Assembly: GCF_006874585.1 (NCBI RefSeq)
Contig: NZ_CP029761.1
Span: 941,001 to 1,005,000 of the forward strand
Reading direction: 5' to 3'
DNA: 64,000 nucleotides
Source of the DNA: Sphingomonas sp. IC081
GTDB taxonomy: Bacteria > Pseudomonadota > Alphaproteobacteria > Sphingomonadales > Sphingomonadaceae
Shown here: one piece after another, positions 8,434 to 17,220 of the stretch
Numbering within the stretch: the stretch's first letter is position 1
Layout of the letters: the number at the start of each line of letters is the position of its first letter
Translations under genes and position numbers: made by a program
The notes under the pieces: model-generated
The model's input: only the letters and a program-made list of their open reading frames with translations
The model's database searches: none
What the model was told of the DNA's origin: nothing

Positions 8434-8898
8434 ATGACCGTGGGAACCGCGATCAAGGCCAAGCACCAGCGACTGGTATTGCTGGTCATCGCGCTGGTCG
8501 TGCTGGTGGCGGCGGCGCTGCTGGCGGCCTGGGCGCTGCGCAACCAGGCGAGCTATTTCTACGTGCCGAGCGACATTGTCGCCAATCCGCCCGAGGAGAC
8601 GCGCGGCGTGCGCCTGGGCGGCATGGTCGAGCGCGGATCGCTGCGTACCGAGGCGGACGGCGTGACCATCACCTTCATCGTCGGCGACGGCAAGGCGCGG
8701 GTGCCGGTGACCTTCAAGGGCATTGTCCCCTCGCTGTTCGTCGAGGGGTCGGGCGTCGTGGCCGAAGGGCACATGGGCGTCGACGGCACGTTCGTGGCCG
8801 ACAATCTCCTCGCCAAGCATGACGAGAACTATGTCCCGCGCCAGATGCAGGACATGAGCAAGGACCAGGCCCAGCAAGTGATGCGCGAGACCAAATGA
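8434..8898 (+). CDS. ccmE: Cytochrome c maturation haem chaperone CcmE
   Basis: Periplasmic haem chaperone that covalently carries haem from CcmC to CcmF. The 154-aa product has one N-terminal membrane anchor (about residues 9-30), an OB-fold, and the haem-attachment motif LAKHDENYVP (about residues 127-136), where the His forms the covalent bond and the Tyr helps ligate iron. The stop overlaps the ccmF start as ATGA. Confidence 0.96.
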   Translation: MTVGTAIKAKHQRLVLLVIALVVLVAAALLAAWALRNQASYFYVPSDIVANPPEETRGVRLGGMVERGSLRTEADGVTITFIVGDGKARVPVTFKGIVPSLFVEGSGVVAEGHMGVDGTFVADNLLAKHDENYVPRQMQDMSKDQAQQVMRETK

Positions 8899-10859
8899 TC
8901 GCCGAACTCGGACTTGCCGCGCTCTGGCTGGCGGCGGCACTGGCAGGGTTGCAGCTCATCGCGGGCGCGCTGGCGCTGACGCCGCGCGGGGCCTCGCTCG
9001 CGGGGGTGGTGCGCCCGGTGGCGGTGGTGCAGGGACTGCTCGCGCTGCTGGCTTTCGCCGCCCTGATCTATCTCTTTGCCGTCACTGACCTGTCGGTGAA
9101 GCTGGTGGCGATGAACTCGCATTCGCTCAAGCCGCTGGTGTTCCGCGTGGCCGGGGCCTGGGGCAACCATGAGGGCTCGATGCTGCTCTGGGTCACGGTG
9201 ATGGGGCTCGCCGGCGGCCTTGTCGCGCTGGTCGAGCGGCGGCTGCCGGAGCCGACGATGCTGGCGACGCTGGCGGGGCAGGCCTTTGTCAGCCTGGGTT
9301 TCTATGCCTTCCTGCTGATCGCCTCCAACCCGTTCGAGCGCCTTTCGCCGGTGCCGCAGGAGGGCAACGGGCTCAATCCGCTGCTGCAGGATCTTGGCCT
9401 CGCCTTCCATCCGCCGACGCTTTACCTCGGTTATGTCGGGCTTTCGATCGCCTTCAGCTTCGCGGTCGGCGCGCTGGTCACGCGTGAGGTCGGGCCGGCG
9501 TTTGCCAAGGCCATGCGGCCCTGGGTGCTGGGGGCGTGGATATTCCTCACCATCGGCATCACCGCGGGATCCTACTGGGCCTATTACGAGCTGGGCTGGG
9601 GCGGCTGGTGGTTCTGGGACCCGGTCGAGAACGCCTCGCTGATGCCCTGGCTGGCGGCCACCGCGCTGCTCCATTCGGTCAGCGTGCTGGCCTCGCGCGA
9701 TGCGCTGCGGGCCTGGACGGTGATGCTGGGGGTGATTGCCTTCTCGATGTCGATGATCGGCACTTTCCTGGTGCGTTCCGGCATTCTCACCAGTGTCCAT
9801 GCCTTTGCGGTGGACCCGCAGCGCGGCAGTTTCATCCTCGCCCTGCTGGCGATCAACATCGGCGGCGCGCTGACGCTGTTCGGCCTGCGTGCCTCCTCCG
9901 TTACCGAAGGCGAGCGCTTTGCCCTGACCAGCCGCGAAGGCGCGCTGGTGTTCAACAATGTCATGCTCTCCGCGATCCTGGGCATCGTCCTGTTTGGCAC
10001 GCTCTATCCGCTGCTGGCCGAGGCGATGGGCGCCAAGGTCTCGGTCGGGCCGCCCTATTTCAATCCGATGGGCGCACTCTTTGCGGTGCCGATGCTGGTG
10101 GTGCTGGCGATCGGGCCCTTGCTGCGCTGGCGGCGGGACAGTTTCCGGCGGATCGGCAAGGAAATGGTGATCCCGGCCATGCTGGTGATCGCGGGCGTGC
10201 TGGCGATGGTGCTGGTGGGCGGCGTCTCGCTGCTGGCGACACTGGGCTTCGCGTTGGCGCTGGGGCTGGCCTGGGCCAGCGTGCTGCCGCTCAGGGGGCG
10301 TAACCTGCGGCGCACGCCGCTGCCGATCTGGGGCATGGTCACGGCGCATCTCGGCATTGCCGTCTCGCTGCTGGGGATGAGCTGCGAGAGCGCGTTCTCT
10401 ATCGAGAAGCTGGTGGCCATCCGAACCGGAGAGGCGACCGAGGTCGGCCCCTGGCAAGTCAAGCTCGATGCGATCGAGCCGGTGGCGGGGCCGAACTGGA
10501 CCGCGCTCGAGGCGCGTCTGCTGGTGCGCTACGGCGACAAGGGCCGCGTCCTCGCGCTCACGCCGCAGGCGCGCAGTTTCTGGGCACCACCCCAGCAGAC
10601 CAGCGAATCGGCGCTGCTGACGCGCTGGAACGGGCAGCTCTATACCGTGCTGGGCGGCGAGGCGGACCGGGGGCGCTGGCAACTGCGCCTGTGGTGGAAG
10701 CCGTTCGTCACGCTGATCTGGCTGGGGGGCCTGATGATCGCCCTGGGCGGCTTGCTGGCCTTGATCGGGCGTGTCGCCGCCGACATCCGGCGCATCGTCG
10801 CCCGCGACAAGATCGAATATCGGCGCGAACGTCAGGGCCGCGCAGGGAGGTACTCATGA
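8895..10859 (+). CDS. ccmF: Haem lyase subunit CcmF
   Basis: Large inner-membrane subunit of the haem lyase, which transfers haem from CcmE to the CxxCH of apocytochrome c. The 654-aa product has about 14-15 membrane segments and the haem-handling motif WGGWWFWDPVENASLMPW (about residues 235-252). Conserved His residues lie in NSHSLKPL, WGNHEGSMLLW and LLHSVSVL. Full length. The start overlaps ccmE by four bases and the stop overlaps ccmG by four bases, so translation is probably coupled. Confidence 0.97.
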   Translation: MIAELGLAALWLAAALAGLQLIAGALALTPRGASLAGVVRPVAVVQGLLALLAFAALIYLFAVTDLSVKLVAMNSHSLKPLVFRVAGAWGNHEGSMLLWVTVMGLAGGLVALVERRLPEPTMLATLAGQAFVSLGFYAFLLIASNPFERLSPVPQEGNGLNPLLQDLGLAFHPPTLYLGYVGLSIAFSFAVGALVTREVGPAFAKAMRPWVLGAWIFLTIGITAGSYWAYYELGWGGWWFWDPVENASLMPWLAATALLHSVSVLASRDALRAWTVMLGVIAFSMSMIGTFLVRSGILTSVHAFAVDPQRGSFILALLAINIGGALTLFGLRASSVTEGERFALTSREGALVFNNVMLSAILGIVLFGTLYPLLAEAMGAKVSVGPPYFNPMGALFAVPMLVVLAIGPLLRWRRDSFRRIGKEMVIPAMLVIAGVLAMVLVGGVSLLATLGFALALGLAWASVLPLRGRNLRRTPLPIWGMVTAHLGIAVSLLGMSCESAFSIEKLVAIRTGEATEVGPWQVKLDAIEPVAGPNWTALEARLLVRYGDKGRVLALTPQARSFWAPPQQTSESALLTRWNGQLYTVLGGEADRGRWQLRLWWKPFVTLIWLGGLMIALGGLLALIGRVAADIRRIVARDKIEYRRERQGRAGRYS

Positions 10860-11422
10860 GCAGCCAAACCTCTCCCGGTGGCAAACCCCGCGCGCCGCGC
10901 TGGGCGATCTGGCTGCCGCTGGCGCTGTTTGCAGGCTTTGTCGTGCTCGTCTCGGTGCAATTGCGCAATCCGGCGGATACCAATGTCGCCAGCACGTTGA
11001 TCGGCAAGCCGATGCCCGCGTTCAGCCTGCCGCCCGCCTTGCCGGGGCGCCCCGGGCTGGACAGCAAGGCATTTGCGGACGGCAAGCCGCACCTCGTCAA
11101 CATCTTCGCGTCCTGGTGCATCCCCTGCGGGGTCGAGGCGCCGCAACTGGCCGCGCTGGCCAAGGCGGGCGTGCCGATCGAGGGTATCTCCGTGCGCGAC
11201 CGCACCGAGGACCTCCAGGCTTTCCTGAAGCGTAATGGCGATCCTTATCGCCGCATCGGCGCCGACGATGACGGCAAGGTCCAGCTTGCGCTCGGTTCCT
11301 CGGGCGTGCCGGAGACTTACGTGATCGATGGCAGGGGCGTGATCCGCTACCAGCACATCGGCGAGATCCGCGCCGATCAGGTGCCGATGATCCTCGAAAA
11401 GCTGACGGAGGCCGCACGGTGA
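10856..11422 (+). CDS. ccmG: Thiol:disulfide interchange protein CcmG/DsbE
   Basis: Membrane-anchored periplasmic thioredoxin that reduces the CxxCH thiols of apocytochrome c. The 188-aa product has an N-terminal anchor (about residues 16-36), then a thioredoxin fold with active site WCIPC (about residues 84-88) and the cis-Pro region GVPETYVID. Start at ATG 10856 overlaps the ccmF stop (ATGA). The stop is overlapped by the GTG start of ccmH. Confidence 0.95.
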   Translation: MSSQTSPGGKPRAPRWAIWLPLALFAGFVVLVSVQLRNPADTNVASTLIGKPMPAFSLPPALPGRPGLDSKAFADGKPHLVNIFASWCIPCGVEAPQLAALAKAGVPIEGISVRDRTEDLQAFLKRNGDPYRRIGADDDGKVQLALGSSGVPETYVIDGRGVIRYQHIGEIRADQVPMILEKLTEAAR

Positions 11423-11841
11423 GGCGCCTGCTTGCCATTCTGCTGACGGCGTTCGCGCTCTGCGCGGCCCCGCCGGTCATGGCGCAGGAGGAGCAGTCCA
11501 CCGCGCCTTATGCCTATCGCCAGCTGGACGATCCGGCCAAGGAGCAGGAAGCACAGGCGCTGATGGTTTCGCTGCGCTGCCTGCAGTGCCAGAGCCAGTC
11601 GATCGCCGATTCGGATGCGCCGATCGCCGGATCGATGCGCAGTCTCGTGCGTGAACGCATCGCCGCAGGGGAGGATCCCGAGGCGATTCGCGCCTGGCTG
11701 GTCGAGCGTTACGGTGATTACGTGAGCTACGCTCCGCGCGTGACCACGCTGACCTGGCCGCTGTTCGCGGTGCCGCTCGCGCTGCTGGCGCTGGCGGGGC
11801 TGCTGCTGCGCGGCCGGTTCCGCAAGGGAGGTCAGGCATGA
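11419..11841 (+). CDS. ccmH: Cytochrome c-type biogenesis protein CcmH
   Basis: Thiol-reducing subunit of the haem lyase complex. The 140-aa product has a signal peptide (cut near APPVMAQ), the redox motif LRCLQCQSQSIADSDAPIA (CxxC, about residues 54-57), and one C-terminal membrane anchor (about residues 112-132). It starts at GTG 11419, which overlaps the ccmG stop as GTGA. It is the short alphaproteobacterial form; the TPR domain fused in E. coli CcmH is the separate next gene. Confidence 0.94.
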   Translation: MRRLLAILLTAFALCAAPPVMAQEEQSTAPYAYRQLDDPAKEQEAQALMVSLRCLQCQSQSIADSDAPIAGSMRSLVRERIAAGEDPEAIRAWLVERYGDYVSYAPRVTTLTWPLFAVPLALLALAGLLLRGRFRKGGQA

Positions 11842-12578
11842 CCTGGGTTCTTGTGGCCGTGCTGGCACTGGCCGTTTTCGCGCTGGCCGTCTTTGTCTTC
11901 AAGGTTCCCAAGGGCGGGCGCGAGGCGGTGGCCGCCGCGCTGGCGCTGGGTATCGCGGGTTATGCCGCGCAGGGCACGCCCGCGCAGCCCGGTGCGCCCA
12001 AGGATGCCGAGGAAGGGCGCTCGGGCGAACTTGGCGAATTCTTCGCGCAGGCGCGCGCCACTTTCAGTTCGAGCGTGCTGCCGCCGAGCGACCGCTGGGT
12101 GATGATCGCCGACGGGCTGGCCCGGCACGGCGAATATGCCGATGCCGCCGAAGTGCTGCGCGGCACCGTCGAGAACGAACCGGCCGAGCCTGCCCGGGAT
12201 CCCGATGTCCGCGCCTATCGTTCGGATGCCTGGCTTTCGCTGGGCAACGCGCTGGTGGCCCATGCCGAAGGCCAGCTGACCCCGGCGGCGGCCTATGCCT
12301 ATCGCCGGGCCGCCAGGTCCGATCCCGAGGCGGCCGGTCCGCCGTTCTTCCTGGGCCTGGCGCTGGCGCAGAGCGGCAAGCTCGCCGAAGGCCGCGCGCT
12401 CTGGGCGGATTTGCTGGCCCGCGCGCCCAAGGATGTGAAATGGCGCCCGATTCTCGCCCAGCAACTGGCCCGACTGGACGCTTTCATCGCCGCGCAGGGC
12501 GGCGGTGTCGGCGGCGGCGGGGCAGGACAGCCCCGTTCCGAATCGCCGAATTCCGCCACTCCCGTCACGTCACGGTGA
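11838..12578 (+). CDS. ccmI: TPR protein CcmI
   Basis: Apocytochrome-binding component of the haem lyase. The 246-aa product has two N-terminal hydrophobic segments (about residues 2-20 and 31-46) and then TPR-like helices, for example DAAEVLRGTVENEP and LSLGNALVAHAEG, that hold the C-terminus of the apocytochrome. It ends in a Gly-rich low-complexity tail. The start overlaps the ccmH stop (ATGA). It is the last gene of the ccm run; kup follows after about 117 bases. Confidence 0.88.
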   Translation: MTWVLVAVLALAVFALAVFVFKVPKGGREAVAAALALGIAGYAAQGTPAQPGAPKDAEEGRSGELGEFFAQARATFSSSVLPPSDRWVMIADGLARHGEYADAAEVLRGTVENEPAEPARDPDVRAYRSDAWLSLGNALVAHAEGQLTPAAAYAYRRAARSDPEAAGPPFFLGLALAQSGKLAEGRALWADLLARAPKDVKWRPILAQQLARLDAFIAAQGGGVGGGGAGQPRSESPNSATPVTSR

Positions 12579-12695
12579 ACGACCGACTAAGTATCGTTGC
12601 CTGCTCCTTGGCATGCTGCTAACGGCGGGCGCTTGTCGCGGCATGACATCGTTATCCGGTGTCATTACCCGACAAGGCCATTACGGGGCGCTGGA

Positions 12696-14651
12696 ATGAG
12701 TGTTGCAAGTTCGGATACCGCTGAGGTCCCGACAGTGATCGATCCGGCTACAGGCCGGAAAACGCCTGCCGGGGGGCATGGCTCCGGAAATATCACCAAG
12801 CTGGCGCTCGGCGCCGTCGGGGTCGTCTTCGGCGATATCGGCACGAGCCCGCTTTACGCGTTTCGCGAAACCTTCGTCGGCCCGCATCCGCTGGCGATCG
12901 ACGAATTGCACATCCTCGGCGTCGTCAGCCTGATCTTCTGGTCGATGACGCTGGTCGTGTCGGTCCAGTACGTCGGCATCCTGATGCGGGCGGACAACAA
13001 GGGGCAGGGCGGCAGCCTTGCGCTCGTCGCGCTGATCTCGGGCGTGATCCGCAAGTCGCGCTGGGGCCCGCTGGTGGTGCTGCTGGGTGTCTTCGCGACC
13101 TCGCTGTTCTACGGCGATTCGATGATCACCCCTGCCGTCTCGGTGCTCTCCGCGGTCGAGGGCCTGACCGTCGTGCAGAGCGACCTTGCGCCTTTCGTGC
13201 TGCCGATCGCGCTGGTGCTGCTGGTGGCGCTGTTTGTCATCCAGAAGAGCGGGACGGCCAAAGTCGGCGCGCTGTTCGCGCCGGTCATGGTGGTCTATTT
13301 CACGGTGCTGGCGGTGCTGGGCATCTACCATCTGGTGCAGCTGCCCCATGTGCTGGTGGCGCTGAACCCGTGGTACGCGATCCAGTTCTTCATGACCGAC
13401 AAGGTGCTGGGTTTCCTCGCACTGGGTTCGGTGGTGCTGGCGGTGACCGGTGCGGAGGCGCTCTATTCGGACATGGGGCACTTCGGCCGCGGTCCGCTGC
13501 GTCTCTCGTGGTTCGGCTTCGTGATGCCGTGCCTGCTGATCAACTATTTCGGCCAGGCGGCGATGATCCTGGGTCTCGACGATGCGTCGGCGGCCGAGGC
13601 GATGGAGAACCCGTTCTTCCACCTCGCCCCTGAAAGCCTGCGCCTGCCACTGGTGATCCTGGCGACCTGCGCCACCTTCATCGCCAGCCAGGCGGTGATC
13701 TCGGGCGCGTTCTCGATCACCCACCAGGCCATGCAGCTGGGCTTCATTCCTCGCCTTTCGACCCGCCACACCAGCGAGCACGAAGTCGGCCAGATCTACA
13801 TTCCCTTCGTCAACTGGGCGCTGATGACCGGCGTGATCGTGCTGGTCCTGGTGTTCCAGAACTCGTCGAACCTCGCCTCGGCCTACGGCATCGCGGTGAC
13901 CGGGGCGATGCTGATCGACACCTGCCTGATGAGCGTGCTCCTGATCGTGCTGTGGCGCTGGAAGCTGTGGCAGGCGATCCCGGTGATCGTCACCTTCTTT
14001 GTGGTCGACGGCGCCTACTTCGCGGCCAACGCCACCAAGATCAAGGATGGCGGCTGGTTCCCGCTGATGATCGGCGGCATCGCCTTCACCTTGCTGACGA
14101 CGTGGAACAAGGGCCGCCGCCTGATGCGCGAGCGCATGACCGAGGCGGCGCTGCCGCTCAACGTCTTTGCCAAGAGCGCGCATGGCTCGGCCGCACGCGT
14201 GCCGGGCACGGCGATCTTCATGGCCTCGACCAACGCCGGCGTGCCTTCGGCGCTGCTGCACAACATCAAGCACAACAAAGTGCTGCATGAGCGTGTGGTG
14301 GTGCTGACGGTAGAGGTGCAGGACGTGCCCTATGTCGAGCCCTCGGAGCGTTATTCGATGACCGAGCTGGGCCAGGGTTTCTACCGCATGACGCTGCGCT
14401 ACGGCTTCATGGAGGAGACCGACGTGCCGGCCGCGCTCGCCCATAACGAGATCTGCGGCGGGCCGTTCGAGATGATGAAGACCAGCTTCTTCCTCTCGCG
14501 TCAGACCCTGGTGCCTTCCTCCAAGCCCGGCATGGCGATCTGGCGCGAAAAGCTCTTCGCGTGGATGATGCGCAATGCGGCGAGCGCCATGGAGTTCTTC
14601 CGCCTGCCGACCAACCGCGTGGTGGAACTGGGCAGCCAGCTGGAGATCTGA
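12696..14651 (+). CDS. kup: Low-affinity potassium uptake protein Kup
   Basis: Proton-coupled K+ symporter of the inner membrane. The 651-aa product has about 12 membrane segments after a roughly 30-residue cytoplasmic start, and opens with the family signature [15 protein letters not shown] (about residues 42-56). The NNKGQGG motif is present as [13 protein letters not shown]-terminal cytoplasmic domain begins near residue 455. Start is taken at [10 protein letters not shown] (12696); the frame is open to 12597 but that extension is unlike the family. Full length. Confidence 0.96.
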   Translation: MSVASSDTAEVPTVIDPATGRKTPAGGHGSGNITKLALGAVGVVFGDIGTSPLYAFRETFVGPHPLAIDELHILGVVSLIFWSMTLVVSVQYVGILMRADNKGQGGSLALVALISGVIRKSRWGPLVVLLGVFATSLFYGDSMITPAVSVLSAVEGLTVVQSDLAPFVLPIALVLLVALFVIQKSGTAKVGALFAPVMVVYFTVLAVLGIYHLVQLPHVLVALNPWYAIQFFMTDKVLGFLALGSVVLAVTGAEALYSDMGHFGRGPLRLSWFGFVMPCLLINYFGQAAMILGLDDASAAEAMENPFFHLAPESLRLPLVILATCATFIASQAVISGAFSITHQAMQLGFIPRLSTRHTSEHEVGQIYIPFVNWALMTGVIVLVLVFQNSSNLASAYGIAVTGAMLIDTCLMSVLLIVLWRWKLWQAIPVIVTFFVVDGAYFAANATKIKDGGWFPLMIGGIAFTLLTTWNKGRRLMRERMTEAALPLNVFAKSAHGSAARVPGTAIFMASTNAGVPSALLHNIKHNKVLHERVVVLTVEVQDVPYVEPSERYSMTELGQGFYRMTLRYGFMEETDVPAALAHNEICGGPFEMMKTSFFLSRQTLVPSSKPGMAIWREKLFAWMMRNAASAMEFFRLPTNRVVELGSQLEI

Positions 14652-14687
14652 CCAACCGGCTATGCTGGGGCATGGTCCGTGCACGTT

Positions 14688-14727
14688 GCATGTCTCATGC
14701 CCCATATCTCATGCCTCATGCCCCGTC
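14688..14727 (+). repeat. Short CTCATGCC repeats downstream of kup
   Basis: Three close copies of TCTCATGCC / CTCATGCC, separated by CCATAT, lie in the spacer between kup and the convergent hydrolase. No hairpin or gene is evident here. Confidence 0.4.
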
Positions 14728-14779
14728 GTCATTCGCATCGCTTATGTCGGCATATCGCGAAATGTGGCCGGGAAACGCG

Positions 14780-15496
14780 TCAGGCCGTGCGGGCGGCAGT
14801 TCCATCGAGGAGCGCTCGCAATGTACTCAAGGCGCGTTCGAATTCGCTGTTTTCCAGCCGGTCGCAATCGTGATCGCAGGCAAGCATCGTGATCCGGGCG
14901 TGGCTGGGCAGCCTGTCCTTCAGCGCTATGGGGTCATTGCCGTAGGGATCCCGGTCGCCCTGCAGCAGCAGCATGGGTTTGCTCACGCCGGGCAGATGCT
15001 GTGTGCGGTACGCTTCGGGCGGATTGTCGGGGTGTTTGAATGGGTAGCCGAAGCAGGCAATCGCGCCGATCGCAGGATGCTCGGCGATGCGTGTGGCCGC
15101 TATGCCGCCCGCGGAGTGGGTGATCAGTGCGATCGAGCCTCTGGCCATCCTGTCCAGCAGCAAGCCGAGTTCACGCGCCTCATTGGCGATAATGCCGTGC
15201 CGGATGGCGTAGCCGTGATCCAGGCGATGACGGTCACCGGCGATCAGCGCCAGTCGCAAGGCCAAGCGCGCGGCGCGGCGTAGACGCTGAAATCTACCGC
15301 GATTCGACGTGCTGACGGCCGGGCAGCGGCGATCGATCCATACGGTCATGCGGTCGTAGGAGGTGCGGTAGTTCGATTCGAACCAATGCAGCGCATAGCC
15401 TTCGCTATGGAGGCAGTTGACCATGCTTCGGATCGCGTCGGATTCCCGTGCCTTGTTGGTGCGGCCGACGATGACGATGGTATCGATGGTCTGCAT
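14780..15496 (-). CDS. Small alpha/beta hydrolase, substrate unknown
   Basis: The 238-aa protein has the alpha/beta-hydrolase pattern. The nucleophile elbow is ALITHSAGG (Ser with THSAG, the GxSxG pattern with Thr for Gly). A probable acid is in LLLQGDRDPYGND and a probable catalytic His in MLACDHDCDRL near the C-terminus. It resembles small KANL3/Tex30-type or dienelactone-hydrolase-like esterases. Start is taken at MQTIDTIVIV; a longer start at 15535 is possible. No signal peptide. It lies downstream of yciB on the same strand with a 114-base gap. The substrate cannot be told. Confidence 0.68.
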   Translation of the reverse strand: MQTIDTIVIVGRTNKARESDAIRSMVNCLHSEGYALHWFESNYRTSYDRMTVWIDRRCPAVSTSNRGRFQRLRRAARLALRLALIAGDRHRLDHGYAIRHGIIANEARELGLLLDRMARGSIALITHSAGGIAATRIAEHPAIGAIACFGYPFKHPDNPPEAYRTQHLPGVSKPMLLLQGDRDPYGNDPIALKDRLPSHARITMLACDHDCDRLENSEFERALSTLRALLDGTAARTA

Positions 15497-15610
15497 GAGG
15501 TCCCGCTGGCGCTCTGCGGCTCCCGGGCCGTGCATGGACGGCCTGATGGAACGGCGGCGGCATTATGCTCGCCGCCTCAGGGCCGCTGGCATGGGCATCT
15601 GCCGTGCACT

Positions 15611-16264
15611 TCAGTCGTGCGGCGGGTTCTCGATCACTTCTTCCTTTGCCGCCTCGCCCATGCCGTGCTTCAGCACCATCGGCAGCTGCGAGAAGGTGAA
15701 GACGAAGGACAGCACGGTGAAGCCCCAGAGCTTGGCCTGAAGCCAGGCCTCGAAGCTGACGGTGAAGACCAGTGCGGTGTTGAGCACCGCCAGGAACAGG
15801 AAGAACCACGCCCAGTTGCGCGAAAGCTTGAGCCAGCCTTCGTCGCTGAGACCCTCGAAGGCGGACTGGAGCAGGACTTTCAGCATCGGCTTGCCGCGCA
15901 TGAGGCCGAAGAACAGCACGCCCGCGAACATCAGGTAGACGGCGGTGGGCTTGATCTGGATCCAGAAGGCATCGTGGAACACCACGGTGAGGGCGCCGAA
16001 GCCGACGATCAGCACCGTCGTCAGCCAGAGCATCGGCGAGATATGGCCAAGCCGCCATTTCGACAGGCCCAGCGCGATCACGGTCGCCACCATGAAGGCC
16101 ATCGTGCCCTTGATGACGGCGGTGACGGTCGCCACCGGATTGGCATCTCCCGGCGGCGAGAAATGCTTGTAGGCGAGGAAAAAGACCAGCAGCGGGCCAA
16201 AATCGACGACGAGGTTCACCCAGCTCGACTTCGGCTTCCGGGGAGCGGCGGATTCGGTGGTCAT
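15611..16264 (-). CDS. yciB: Inner membrane protein YciB (septation protein A family)
   Basis: The 217-aa integral membrane protein has five to six hydrophobic segments. The family opening is NLVVDFGPLLVFFLAY and conserved blocks are GAVTVVFHDAFWIQIKPT-like and LLQSAFEGLSDEGWLKLSRNW-like. In E. coli the homologue links cell-envelope synthesis and division proteins. In alphaproteobacteria it is usually next to ftsY, as here. The start overlaps the ftsY stop (TGATG), so the two are probably co-translated. Confidence 0.9.
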   Translation of the reverse strand: MTTESAAPRKPKSSWVNLVVDFGPLLVFFLAYKHFSPPGDANPVATVTAVIKGTMAFMVATVIALGLSKWRLGHISPMLWLTTVLIVGFGALTVVFHDAFWIQIKPTAVYLMFAGVLFFGLMRGKPMLKVLLQSAFEGLSDEGWLKLSRNWAWFFLFLAVLNTALVFTVSFEAWLQAKLWGFTVLSFVFTFSQLPMVLKHGMGEAAKEEVIENPPHD

Positions 16265-17220
16265 CAGGCGATCCCGGCAATCACGCGGGCCAGCAGGTCC
16301 GGGTTGAAGGGGCGCAAGTCGTCGATCTTCTCGCCGACGCCGATGGCGTGGATCGGCAGGCCATACTGCTCGGCCGCCGCGACGAGGACGCCGCCGCGCG
16401 CGGTGCCGTCCAGCTTGGTCATGATCAGGCCGGAAACGCCCGCCACTTCCTTGAAGATCTCGATCTGCGAGAGCGCGTTCTGGCCGTTGGTGGCGTCGAG
16501 CACCAGTACCACGTCGTGCGGCGCCTCGGGATTGAGGCGGCCGAGCACGCGGCGGATCTTGGACAGTTCGTCCATCAGTTCGCGCTTGTTCTGCAGGCGC
16601 CCGGCGGTGTCGACGATCAGCGCGTCGATGCCCTGTTCTGTCGCGGCCTTGACCGCGTCGAACACGATCGAGGCCGGGTCGCCGCCCTCGGGACCCTTGA
16701 CCAGCGGAATGCCCAGGCGGTCCGCCCAGACGCCGAGCTGGCCGATGGCGGCTGCGCGGAAGGTGTCACCGGCGGCGAGCATGACCGAATAGTCCTGCTC
16801 CTGGAACAAGTGCGCGAGCTTGGCGATCGTGGTGGTCTTGCCCGATCCGTTGACGCCGATGACCAGGATCACCTGCGGGCGCGGGAAGGCGACGACGTCG
16901 AGCGGCTTGGCCACCGGACGCAGGATCTCGGCGATCTCGCGGGCGACCACTTCCATGATCGCGCGTTCGTCGGCATCCCTCTCGAAGCGTTCGGCGGCAA
17001 GACGCGCGCGGATGCGGGCGGCGGCGCGGGGGCCGAGGTCCGACATGATCAGCGCATCCTCGATATCGTCGAGCTGCGCTTCGTCGAGCGTGGTCTTGCC
17101 GACGATGCCGGACAGGTTCTCGCTCAGGCGTTCGGTGGTCTTGCGAAAACCGCCGAACAGGCGGTCGGACCAGTCGCGTTCAGCCCCCAGTGTTTCAGGG
17201 TTCTGGCCGTCGGTACTCAT
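16264..17220 (-). CDS. ftsY: Signal recognition particle receptor FtsY
   Basis: GTPase that docks SRP-ribosome complexes to the inner membrane. The 318-aa product contains the NG domain with GVNGSGKTTTIAKLA (P-loop), AAGDTFRAAA, LIVDTAGR, and TKLDGTARGG. The acidic A domain of E. coli FtsY is nearly absent, as is usual in this class; a short acidic N-terminus remains. Its start overlaps the mtaB stop (ATGA). Confidence 0.97.
   Translation of the reverse strand: MSTDGQNPETLGAERDWSDRLFGGFRKTTERLSENLSGIVGKTTLDEAQLDDIEDALIMSDLGPRAAARIRARLAAERFERDADERAIMEVVAREIAEILRPVAKPLDVVAFPRPQVILVIGVNGSGKTTTIAKLAHLFQEQDYSVMLAAGDTFRAAAIGQLGVWADRLGIPLVKGPEGGDPASIVFDAVKAATEQGIDALIVDTAGRLQNKRELMDELSKIRRVLGRLNPEAPHDVVLVLDATNGQNALSQIEIFKEVAGVSGLIMTKLDGTARGGVLVAAAEQYGLPIHAIGVGEKIDDLRPFNPDLLARVIAGIA

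Noticed and set aside
8829..10682. A 617-residue frame opposite ccmF, rich in Arg, Gln and His
   Set aside because: It is a shadow of a well-defined membrane-protein gene; the biased composition comes from the complement of Leu/Ala/Trp codons.
12681..14705. A long minus-strand frame opposite kup
   Set aside because: It has the same shadow signature and no independent ribosome-binding site.
14688..14727. CTCATGCC repeats as a CRISPR-like array
   Set aside because: Units are only 8-9 bases with no regular spacers, and no cas gene is present.
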